This document shows, piece after piece, positions 9,411 through 17,500 of a stretch of DNA of 17,500 nt (position 1 is its first letter; every line of letters begins with the position of its first letter). A program made the position numbers and the translations under genes. Where the stretch lies: contig CM018903.1 of NCBI GenBank assembly GCA_009663005.1, forward strand, positions 14,480,544-14,498,043, in the 5' to 3' direction. This stretch comes from Actinidia chinensis. Its lineage: Eukaryota; Streptophyta; Magnoliopsida; Ericales; Actinidiaceae. The notes beneath the pieces are model-generated. The model ran no database searches. It was given only the letters and a program-made list of their open reading frames with translations, and was not told where the DNA came from.

Positions 9411-9735
9411 TTATCCAAACCCCTAGTGGTAAAGTTTGGACAAAAACTAATGCCAGGTTTTCATAAGCAACTAAATTTAGCTCCTCTCAAGTACTGCCTC
9501 ATTGCGAATCCAGACCTTATTGAATAATTTTTCGCAATTTTTTCCCACGACACGAGAATATCATATCCACCCCTGCCTTTCCTTGGGACTTACCTCTTAG
9601 TTAGACTCCCGTGTTCCATATTACCCAACTATTCAGTTACCCCCTGCATACCAACCAAGCAAAAATACAAACACAAGTCACCACATATGCAACTATGCAA
9701 TCAACTGTATGTGCCTACAAAGGGGTGTTTTACAT

Positions 9736-9753
9736 GAGTCTCAATTGAGACTC
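9736..9753. repeat. 18-base perfect palindrome
   Basis: GAGTCTCAATTGAGACTC is its own reverse complement over all 18 bases; the flanking bases do not pair. It lies in the Athila spacer. It could be a hairpin end or a symmetric protein site, but nothing nearby assigns a role. Confidence 0.85.
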
Positions 9754-10487
9754 CGCGAATGCACCACGATGTTGTATTCCCATGTAAAAATAGAGGTTCT
9801 ACACAACGTTTTCTTTAACTCAAGCGTCTCCCAATCTTTAATGACCGACACACCGACGAATTACACATCCATTCCCTCACCAATTAATTGATTCTTTCAT
9901 TGGGACAAATTTTTTTTTCGGGTCGAAACATGTTGAAGGGCATATGAGTCTAAACTTCCATGCACAATTTCTTTGGACATAATGCTCTCAAATCTCAAAT
10001 AATAGCGTGGACGATGGTTAAAATAAATTCCCTCATTAACTTAAGTAATTTCTTCATTGTGGCAATTCATCGAAACTTGGAGTGACACACACTGTCCTAG
10101 GTTGTTCATAAATATTTTAACCATGAGATTCCCTCTTCTTTTGGGTTTAGAACTTTAAAACAAGTCTACAACACTAATGGAAAAAGGAAAAATCAGAGTG
10201 TGTGTGTATATGTTTGATTTATTACACTTAACATGGAACCTTAATTTTTTTTTTTTTTTTGAACCTAGGTTTATAAGATGAAATCCCTAAATCTAAACAC
10301 TTCAAGCAAGGAATTTATGAAATTTACCTGATTGATCCACCCAAAATGATGAAACTTTAACACTTCAGGCTTCCCCTCAAAATTCGCCAAATCTTCTCTC
10401 ATCTCTCTCTCTCTATGGATGTGTGCCTGGGAAGGAAGGTAACTGAAATAATGCGACTTTCAGTTAAAAAAAACCGCCCGGGATCGA

Positions 10488-10515
10488 CGTTCGAACAATC
10501 GAGGGGGTTCGAACG
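10488..10515 (-). repeat. Two TTCGAAC motifs in the Athila 3' spacer
   Basis: CGTTCGAACA is at 10488-10497 and GTTCGAACG at 10507-10515. They are followed by CGCGTGCGAACGCG-like and GGCGAACGCC sequence up to about 10582, an unusually CpG-dense patch in AT-rich DNA. It is the same core as in both LTR clusters. Confidence 0.75.
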
Positions 10516-10590
10516 CTTAGTGCATTTGTTGCGCGTGCGAACGCGAAGACCGAAAGGGACGGCAGAGGGAGAGGCGAACGCCGGAGGAAA

Positions 10591-10625
10591 GGGGGAGGGA
10601 GGGGAGGGGAGGGGAGGGGGGGGGG
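10591..10625 (+). other. G-rich tract, potential G-quadruplex
   Basis: Six or more runs of three to ten G are separated by single A bases on the + strand (C runs on the element's coding strand). This pattern satisfies the usual four-run quadruplex rule several times over. It lies in the spacer just downstream of the Athila pol. Its exact length is likely to be unreliable in any assembly. Confidence 0.7.
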
Positions 10626-10893
10626 AAATGGAAATTATAATAAAACAAATATCCTAAAAATAAAAACGTCCTAAAAAGAAAAATACGAAGTAATCCCCAC
10701 AACTAAACACGAGCATTCTCCGAAATGCGAAGAAAAAAAAAAAAAAAAACAATTCAAAATAAAAATCAACGCCTACATAAATAGATTTACAAACGACGCT
10801 ATGTACAACAAACCGAAAAAGGCATCTTTGCCAATTAATCGAACTGCGTGGAGCGTTGTGATCCCCACAAACTCATCATCTCTTGTCTCCAGC

Positions 10894-12239
10894 TCAAAGA
10901 TAGGGCTTCAAAACAATGCCCATTGACTTAAACACATTTTCATTCCTCGAATTAGTATGTATCGCCCCATGAGATGAATAACATGCACCACAAAAGACCG
11001 GACCATCAACTTGAAGTTTTTCCGGAAACAAATGCAAACGGGCGTTGTACAAAAGCACCTTTTGACCCACATTGAATGATTTTGCGCATAATCAATTTAT
11101 CATGCACAAGATGTATCTTAACTTTTGAGATTCTTGTGTTTTCGTATGCATCATTCGTATCTCCTCTAACTCATTAAATGCAATTACGAATGTCCCCACC
11201 CCCAAGACTAATATTAAAATTGCGAATAGCCCAATTACCGCTGTGTGCTCAATTTCAACGGCAGTGACACGCTTTCCCCTACACAATCCTAATAGAGAGG
11301 CCCTAAAATGGTTTGTATGCATCCTATTACGGCCCATAATGCATCCACTAACCTCAAAGACCACCTTTCAGTTGGGGTTAATAGTTTTTCTCAAGGACTT
11401 GTTGGATTTTCCCTATTGCCCAACTCAACTTGCCCTTGGGTTGGGATGGTAAGGTGTGCCAACCTTATGACTATTCCATAGTTGAACAATGAGGAGTCCT
11501 ATGGGTATATTACAAAATGTGAGCCTCCATCGCTAAAATAGCTCGGGGCATGCAAATCTAGCAAAAAAGGTATTCCTTCAATAACTTGACCACAACCGCA
11601 TGGTCATGGTACGATTGGTATAGTTCTACCCCCATTGGATACGTAATCTATGGCCATAGAAGTATAGATATCACATGAATTAGGGAAAAGAACAATGAAA
11701 TCAATACCCCAGCCAATCAAAGACTTTAAGTATGTTAATGATAAAATAGTAAGGGTAAGAGGCATCATGTGCCGTTAGACAAGGGACTTCCTAACCTTGG
11801 CATTTATTGCATGACGGTGCGAAAGGCATGAACATCCGGAATATGTGGGCTAATAAAAACCCCTTGCAAATTTTGGCCACAGGTTAGTGAAGAAAATGTC
11901 CACCAAATGATTGTGAATGACAGAACTCTAAAAATGCTATTCACGCCTCATCATTAGGAATGCACCGACGTATGACCTGATCAGGACAATACTTAACAAA
12001 TACGGATCTTTCCAAAAAAAATCCTCACATGCCTAAAAAAACTTCTCTTATCAATGTAGACCAATGTAAAAGGAATTCTACCGGTGGCCAACTAATTGCG
12101 GGATGTCCGCAAACCATGGTAATGAAGTATTGCCCCATGAGTGGTGATTGAAACAGTGCCTCATCAGGAAAAGTACTCATTGATCGGAAGAGTTCTTTGG
12201 CTTTTCCATCAGTAGGAGCTTGACAAGTGGTCAGATAAC
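10894..12239 (-). pseudogene. Athila integrase, decayed
   Basis: The integrase inserts the element's DNA copy into the genome. Motifs appear in order on the minus strand. The zinc-finger histidine part is near HSQSFGGHF (11918-11892) and the cysteine part CNKCQ near 11813-11799. The catalytic core follows: WGIDF, with the first Asp, at about 11711-11697; SDGGSHF, with the second Asp, at about 11535-11515; and GQVELGNRE, with the Glu, at about 11437-11411. The C-terminal part has VEIEHTA and NELEEIR (in the frame 11364-11092) and NVGQKVLLYNARLHLFPEKL (about 11082-11020). It ends in LKPYL and TGA at 10894. The three catalytic residues survive but sit in different frames, with many stops, so the protein is dead. 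Length and tail match Athila. Confidence 0.85.
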
Positions 12240-12660
12240 CCTTTCTTATTCTCTGATCTCAATATTAAAATTTTGCAATAACAGAACCACCTAATGAGTC
12301 GCGATTTGCGTCAGGTTTAGTCAAGAGGTACTTAGTGCGGAATGGTCAGTATATTAATAACCAGGATTGACCAAGTATGACCTATACTATCGAGGTGCAA
12401 AGACCACAAAAGCAACTCCTTTTCGGTGGTGTATAGTTCAATTGGGCATCGTTAGGGTCTTTCTAGTATTAGTATATGGACATGAGGTTCTTACTATCTT
12501 TGCTCCAAATGGCTCCCACTACATAATCACTCGCATCAACTCAACTCAAAGGTAGAGAACCAATCCGGTGAGCGAATAATTGGTGCAGTGGTGGAAGACC
12601 CTTAAGTTATCAAAGGCTTCTTGACATTGTGGTGTCCATGCAAAGGGTACATCTATGAAA
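12240..12660 (-). pseudogene. Athila RNase H domain, decayed
   Basis: This domain removes RNA from RNA-DNA hybrids during reverse transcription. The connection motif VPFAWTPQCQEAFDNLK reads cleanly at 12651-12601. The first catalytic-Asp block, DASDYVVGAI, is at 12537-12508. After a frame change AQLNYT lies at 12447-12430, followed by remnants of the 'EKELLAVVFAL' region in shifted frames. The TDHSALxYL block is at 12350-12325. The order and spacing follow Ty3/gypsy Pol downstream of reverse transcriptase. Stops and frameshifts separate the blocks. Confidence 0.82.
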
Positions 12661-13455
12661 GCAAGTGACACAAAGGTCTCCAGCTGGAACTAACCCCTCA
12701 ATGAAACGACGATAAATCCGGCATGCCCTAAAAAATGATCTAATGTCTTTCAAAACACTTAGGGATAGGTAGATGTTTGATCAATCGACTTTTGTTTATT
12801 GCCTCTATCCCTGCGAAGACATACTTATGGCCCAAGATTATACATTGTGTCACCATGAAGTGACACTTTCCAATTCAAAACCAAGTTGACTCTCTTCACA
12901 TCTCTCCAAAAACACACTCTAAAAGCTCTAAACATGATTCAAAATGTACCCCCTACACCGAGAAATCATCATGAACATCTCAAGAATCTTTTCCCAACCC
13001 TGTCAATGAAAATTGAAATCATGGCACCTTGAAAAGTGGCCGGTGCATTGCATAGGCCAAAATGGCATTCTCTATAAGATAAGTCCAAAACCAGATGTGA
13101 ATGTGGTTTATCTTGATACTCTAAGCCCAACCTCAATCTGATTGTACCCAGAGTACCATCTAAAAAATATTAAAAGCTAGGCCCGCCAACCGCTATAGAA
13201 TTGATCCAAAACAGGACAGTGGAAGTGGTCTTTCCTAGTTCGCAGCATTAAGCTTCGGTAATCGATGCCACATTCGCCAAACCCGTTTGAATTCAGTTAG
13301 CACTAGCTCATTATGCTCTTCTTTACCACCGTTACCCCCCGATTGCTTAGGAAACAAATTGGTTTGGACTCACCCACTTAGAATCAGAAATTGGTTATAT
13401 GATACCAGCATCAAGAAGTTTTAGCACTTTCCTCTTAACAGCCTCTTTCTATTGG
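12661..13455 (-). pseudogene. Athila reverse transcriptase, decayed
   Basis: The enzyme copies element RNA into DNA. The minus strand shows RKVLKLLDAGII (about 13446-13410), then a SKWVSP-like segment, RKDHFPL-like residues near 13230, and a YSGYNQI-like region near 13130. FGLCNAPATFQ is uninterrupted at 13061-13029. The catalytic block near 12975-12962 reads FMMISR because one base of the expected ATG-GAT-GAT is missing. Restoring frame would give the FMDDF form used by Athila, as opposed to the VDD form of Tat/Ogre. Downstream come the LVLNWE-like segment (near 12880) and the IPKCFE/HAGF/YRRFIEG-type tail (near 12690-12765). Frameshifts and stops are spread throughout. Confidence 0.85.
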
Positions 13456-14365
13456 GAATTTAAATGCTTTGCATGTGGCGCACAGGTTTAGAATCCTCTT
13501 CCAAATAAATCGATGCGTGCACATGAGTGGACTAAATACCGTGGAAGATCCCTCTTGTCCAACCTAATGACTTCCATGCCTCTTAAGTACTTTCAACAGT
13601 GATTCCTTTTGACCTTCAATTAGGCTAGAGGATATGCAACGGGGTAAGACTCATCTTTCCAAGGAACGTATGCTTTAGTGTAGATGGCAGAGGATTTCTT
13701 CCGAAATTGTGGTTTTTCTAGATGGGAACAGTTTAAATTACACTGGTAAGGGTTTAAAAGGTGGGGTCCAATGACCCACATGCATGAAGAATACCTTCTT
13801 CAAACTTTTTTTTTTGGGACAATGGATGTATCCCTAAAACTGGCACTTGAATTTTTCAAAATTGGTCATGGGACTTTCACTCCAGACTAGAGACCTCAAT
13901 CGAATCCTCCATGAACTCACGATCCACATGCTCTGAATGATGAGGACTCAATGATATTTATTTCCTCAATTTGGTCTACTTCCCTATTGTTACCCATAGT
14001 GAAAATATTTGTCTCCAACGTCATATTACCAAATAAAAACTTAAGTATCCATGCCTACAATGAATAACAGCATTCGAGTGGCTAGGAATGAGTCTACTAA
14101 AAATGACAGGGAATATGACGTTTAACGACTCACAACGACAGGTTGCGTAGCCAAGACTATGGAATCTACCAGGTAGTCCACAATATCGGACTGAATAAGC
14201 ACATCCTCTTACGATACCCCTCGGACTTAATTAGAACGATCAGCCAACTCCAGTGTAACTGCGTGGTTTTAGTTCTCCTAAACAAGGTCTTTGTATACGG
14301 AATTACGGCAACAAATTCACACTAGACCCTAAACGAGAAGTGCTCGCTTGATCTTACAAACCCCC
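13456..14365 (-). pseudogene. Athila aspartic protease and protease-RT linker, decayed
   Basis: The protease cleaves the Gag-Pol precursor. On the minus strand LGSSVNLLP at 14332-14306 corresponds to the active-site block of the form 'DLGAS(V/I)NLMP'. The catalytic Asp codon is disrupted just upstream. The block SVYKDL follows in a shifted frame. VTLELADRS is at 14259-14233 and EDVLI near 14213-14199, both standard for Athila protease. The linker (about 14060-13456) reads METNIF-like, EVDQIEEI and YVPWKDESYPVA-like pieces before the polymerase begins. This stretch is frameshifted repeatedly. Confidence 0.75.
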
Positions 14366-16305
14366 TCTTATGCACGAAATAGTAGGACCTCCAGTCCTTA
14401 ATATTTCGGCACAGACGTGCATTGGAGAATCGACACTCGACTCTCATTCATCATTGCCATCTCTTTTAAATGCAAATTCACTTTTGACAGTAAACATTCC
14501 TTTAAAAATTGGCATAAGAGGGAATCTGTTTAATATCATATCAATATCGAAATATTGATTTCGAATTGTTTGAAGAGTATAGATTTCGAATTTAAGTTGG
14601 CTTTACTCACTTTTTTCAACCTTGTAGGAATGGTTGCTGTTTTAAGTCCTCAATAGTAAATTTTCATGGACACTTTTGTGGCCGGATAAGAATCATGTTC
14701 ATCGTTCCTCCCCTTTGATCTCTTTCATTTCCTCCTCATTCTTTTGTCTCTCACTCTCACCACTAATCTTTGGCTCTTCCCCACCTAAATGACCCTTTTT
14801 ATGTAATTGTTTTATTCATTTCTTACCACTTCTAAGGGTCGTGATGGCCTGAACCTGCTCATGTATTTCCCAATGTAATTTGCAGGCGTGGATTTTTGTT
14901 AAGTGGCGGGAAATCGCCCTTGCATTTGTTGCGAAATTACAAGAATCTAAAGATAGACTTCATTTTCCCTTAATTGTTGCTCAATTACTTGTGACTTAAG
15001 TAGCAACTCATTATCCTCCTTCCTCCGATGTGGAGGTTGAGAGGGGAGGTGGGTGTGTTTTTTGTTGTTTGGGTTTTTATGGGGAAGGTGGGAGAGAGGG
15101 GGGGCGGAAAAATATGCCATGGAGCGGGGGTTGGACAGCAGTAGGTGTAGGGTATGAATGTGGTGCTTGGTAAGGTTGTTGTTAGGATTGAAAATTTTGA
15201 GATTTGAGAAAAACATTTTGCATGTTCTGTGCCCTTTTGTCGCCATCCAAAAATTAGGAGATTCCTCCAACCAGGCTTATATGTATTAAAGAAGGATACC
15301 ACCACTCCTCGAAAATTGGCCCTACCACATTAACTATCCAAGTGCATCTTTTGGACAAATATCAGTGCAATGGGCAATTGTATAGCACAATACACACTAC
15401 TTGAAGACTCGTTTGTACGACTATGGTGCGGCCTAGCTGTGCTAAAGCTTCCACTTGTCCGAAAGTGCAGTGAGTTTCGCATTGACTCATCTTCCACTCC
15501 CAATTTATATGTAACACCTAATGCTGTGTGGAAGGAGAAGATTTATTCACCTATTAGGTTCGTGCATGCCCAATCTTGACAAGTTGCAAGTAATTTCAAA
15601 ATACTCAAAGGCTTGTTCAGGATTTTTTTTTGGAAACGTTCCGCACACATGGGACGACAAATATCTCATTGTTGTAGATAATAAAGAATAAAAATATTGA
15701 TGTGCCATGGACGAAAATTATTATGAGGGCATGCGTTAGTAGGTCCCCCCCCCCCCTTGAAATCTCTCAGCTTGGAAGAAACTCTTGCCACTATTTGGGT
15801 ACAAACTGAGAGAGTGGCACGACGTAGTGCCTCAGTATGATTTTCAGGAAAAAAACTTTTCACAAACTCCCCCTCCATTGCATTAATGAGTAGTGGACCT
15901 AGGTCTCAAAGGAATTAAACCAAATTTTGCTTGTCCTTTAGGAGTGAATGAAAAAGTTTTAGAAGTAAAATCCCCTAGGACATGAATTGTCTTGAAAATC
16001 GAACAAGCATCCTCAAAATCTTTAAGAGTGTGTAGGGTCTCTCAGGACCTCACAAACCATTAAAATTGGCAAAAGCTTGTTACATTCCCGATTTGAGATT
16101 TAATGTGGTAGATGACGCAAGAAGAACTATAGCAGATATGGGTGTTTGCCTTGCGGGATTCATGTAATCTCTCATGGTACGGAGTGGGATTAGACTTCCC
16201 CCGCATGATCGCATGATTACGATACTCTTACTCCCTATCAAATCCATGTTCCCCGTTTGTGCTCCACCTAGGCATTGTCCCTAGGATCTTGTCGTGGTGA
16301 TCCAT
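14366..16305 (-). pseudogene. Athila gag, decayed
   Basis: This is the structural capsid/nucleocapsid protein. The candidate start is ATG at 16305 (MDHHDKILG). Next come RTMRDYMNPARQTPISAIV (about 16185-16115), the capsid segment TPKGQAKFGL (near 15940) and MEGEFVKSFFPENHTEALRR (15878-15819). A run of 12 C on the + strand (15745-15756) precedes NACPHNNFRPWH (about 15740-15705). After these come NTYKPGWRN (15287-15261) and a proline-rich stretch near 15150-15050. Next is a Gln-rich helix region (LLLKSQVIEQQLREN, about 15005-14961), then QGRFPAT, then EQVQAITTLRSG (14860-14825). A VFKQFEINI-like piece lies near 14570. Order and content match Athila Gag; frames change many times. No CCHC zinc knuckle was seen, as is usual in this group. 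Confidence 0.83.
15745..15756. repeat. 12-base C homopolymer in gag
   Basis: The run of 12 C (G on the gag strand) encodes a Gly block where related Gag proteins have an ordinary 'RFKDLLNACPHH'-type context. It breaks the expected frame and may be replication slippage or a base-calling artefact. Confidence 0.7.
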
Positions 16306-16536
16306 AGGGATGGGTTCAATGTTAATCTAAGAAAACGTGGGATGTCTTACGGACTAGATCTTGTGGGTGATGGATCAAATATCTAGTGGTAAATACACAA
16401 TGGTCGACTCGGACTAAACGGTTGTTATTCCTAAAGTATGAGGACATTACAAATGCAATGCACACATAAGCAATATTTTAGCCAACCGATCCACAATCTC
16501 CACAGTTATATTAGCACCGAGTCCAACAAGTCAATC

Positions 16537-16567
<31 letters not shown>

Positions 16568-16578
16568 CATGTAAAACA

Positions 16579-16625
<47 letters not shown>

Positions 16626-16829
16626 TCCTCCTTATAAATTAATACTTAGACCCTAAAAACAATAAAAAAAAAATTTAAAAACTAACACAAAAAAGAGTGG
16701 AGCAGGTTACCCAGATGACTCTGGCGTAGATTCCCTTGTAGTAAGAGGGGTGAAGCAATCCGCTGAATTTAGCAAGTACTGAGGTTAGTGTTCTAGACGC
16801 CTCTTGTGGTTCCCTTGTGCGAAAGTATG
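16306..16829 (-). other. Athila 5' leader
   Basis: The 0.5 kb between the primer-binding site and gag carries no recognisable coding motif. It would be the untranslated leader of the genomic RNA, where packaging signals usually lie; none could be identified. An A-rich tract (about 16660-16695, + strand) is the only notable composition. Confidence 0.6.
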
Positions 16830-16849
16830 TCCCCGACAAAACGGCGCCA
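16830..16849 (-). other. Primer-binding site, tRNA-Asp type
   Basis: The minus strand reads TGGCGCCGTTTTGTCGGGGA. The plant tRNA-Asp complement used by Athila and related elements is TGGCGCCGTTGCCGGGGA. The first 10 bases match exactly and the GGGGA end is kept, but the middle is two bases longer and altered. It lies five bases inside the 5' LTR end (16855). It sets the minus orientation of the whole element. Confidence 0.8.
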
Positions 16850-16854
16850 AAATT

Positions 16855-17500
16855 TGAATTCGCTCCAGAGTGAATTCTTACAGCAAGTGTACGGGTCGCG
16901 AAGTAGTAATAAACTCAAAGTACGGTATCGATCCACAAGGGAACAGTGCAAAGAGGACAATAAGGCAAAACTAACAATACTACAATGCAATCTTAACCAA
17001 ATTCTACTTTTGCTTCAAAACAATGAAAATAAAAATATTAATTTTTGGGATTTTTTGATGAGTTTGGACTAATTTAAATAAACAAAACATATAGAAAAAC
17101 TGATTTAACTTGATATTAAAAAGAACTCAGAATCGATTGACAGTCATTGTTTCTCAGAATTCCAACGGAGGCATATGATACTCAAATCCTTCGACTTATC
17201 TTGAGTCTAGATTCGGAAAATTTTAACTTTAAAACCAAATATTCTTACTTACTTTCGCCTCTAATAAATCTGTTTGTTATGATTAATGGTAGTGCACATC
17301 GATCCGCATCACAAATGTTATTCGAATATAATGGACTCCCAGTTTTTCGAAAGTCAAATAAATCTTGTTGTTTTAATCATGTAGTGCATCATCGATCCGA
17401 ATAACACGAATGTTTTTATCGAACATAATAGGACTCCCAAATTTTCCAACGTAATTTAGATTGTGAAGAAGAAATAAAATTAAAAAAAATCTAACTGTAA
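16855..17500 (-). repeat. 5' LTR of the Athila-type element (partial, runs off the window)
   Basis: This is the element-orientation 3' portion of the 5' LTR. It starts on the + strand with TGAATTCGCTCC, the counterpart of TGATTCGCTCCC at 5191, and aligns with the left LTR for the 646 bases available. About 1 kb, carrying the promoter side and the counterpart of the CGTTCGAACG cluster, should lie beyond 17500. Confidence 0.88.
17262..17452 (-). repeat. Tandem ~94-bp duplication in the Athila LTR (right copy)
   Basis: Units 17262-17354 and 17355-17452 correspond to those at 5604-5788. Both contain the CATCGATCCG block, AATGTT-ATCGAAYATAAT, GGACTCCCA and TTTTCSAA. Between LTRs, unit 1 resembles unit 1 more than unit 2, as expected if the duplication came before insertion. 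Confidence 0.72.

Larger units (their letters stand above)
9411..10893 (-). other. Athila spacer between integrase and extra ORF
   Basis: No coding motif is recognised over 1.5 kb. It holds an 18-base perfect palindrome (9736-9753), a 16-base T run (10245-10260), a CT microsatellite (10402-10414), two CGAACG-type motifs (10488-10515), a G-rich tract (10591-10625) and a 17-base A run (10733-10749). Around 10330-10390 the minus strand could encode the N-terminus of the extra frame after a GA-rich leader, but it is not confirmed. Confidence 0.55.
5191..17500 (-). mobile_element. Ty3/gypsy Athila-type retrotransposon, minus strand, 5' LTR cut by window end
   Basis: The element is defined by a direct repeat (5191-6839 and 16855-17500+), a tRNA-Asp-type primer site just inside the right repeat (16830-16849) and a polypurine tract just inside the left one (6840-6853). 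Coding relics on the minus strand follow the order gag, protease, reverse transcriptase, RNase H, integrase, extra frame. Motifs such as the 'PGWRN' and 'AITTLRSG'-like gag blocks, GLCNAPATFQ in reverse transcriptase and the integrase tail NELEEIR are typical of Athila. Expected full length is about 13.3 kb if the two LTRs are equally long. The inferred target-site duplication is TTCAC (5186-5190). All coding parts are inactivated. Confidence 0.9.

Noticed and set aside
14947..15305. Two overlapping ~107-codon minus-strand frames considered as separate small proteins
   Set aside because: Both are frameshifted views of one gag region. The PGWRN motif and the Gln-rich helix belong to the same Athila Gag.
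16764..16783. String resembling the 25S rRNA start (CCGCTGAATTTA-GCA)
   Set aside because: The likeness covers only about 16 bases; flanks do not match rRNA. Probably coincidence within the Athila leader.
5191..17500. Possibility of a plant pararetrovirus insertion
   Set aside because: The element has two LTRs, a polypurine tract, integrase and Athila-type Gag. Pararetroviruses lack LTRs and integrase, and no movement-protein motif was seen.

Overview
This is repeat-rich plant nuclear DNA, from an unidentified angiosperm, with no intact gene. It consists of layers of long-terminal-repeat (LTR) retrotransposons. The evidence is an AT-rich background, canonical plant primer-binding sites, LTRs bounded by TG...CA, and decayed Gag-Pol motifs of three separate lineages. 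None of the open frames I tested looks like a host gene. I saw no tRNA, usable rRNA, CRISPR array or bacterial feature. Layout: positions 1-2713 are AT-rich and hold one recognisable relic (1097-1272, + strand), the gag C-terminus and protease junction of a Ty1/copia element of SIRE/Maximus type. Positions 2714-5190 are the 5' part of a + strand Ty3/gypsy chromovirus, probably Tekay/Del. It has a 1944-bp LTR (2714-4657), an initiator-Met primer-binding site at 4660-4671 and a broken gag (4853-5190). That gag stops mid-domain at 5190, where a second element begins. Positions 5191-17500 are a minus-strand Ty3/gypsy Athila-type element that inserted into the Tekay gag. Read right to left it has a 5' LTR (16855 to beyond the window), a tRNA-Asp-type primer-binding site (16830-16849), leader, gag, protease, reverse transcriptase, RNase H and integrase ending at 10894. 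It then has a G/C-homopolymer spacer, an extra (env-like or accessory) reading-frame relic ending at 8556, a 1.7-kb untranslated stretch, a polypurine tract at 6840-6853 and the 3' LTR (5191-6839, 1649 bp). If the LTRs are of equal length the Athila element should end near 18.5 kb, and the rest of the Tekay gag-pol should resume there. Every coding segment is broken by frameshifts and stops, mostly single-base indels, so nothing here can make Gag-Pol. The most unusual pattern is a CpG-rich 10-base palindrome, CGTTCGAACG or close variants. It recurs in clusters in the Tekay LTR, in the Athila LTR and in the Athila 3' spacer, although these sequences are otherwise unrelated. Domain calls come from reading translated motifs by eye; no database search or alignment was run.
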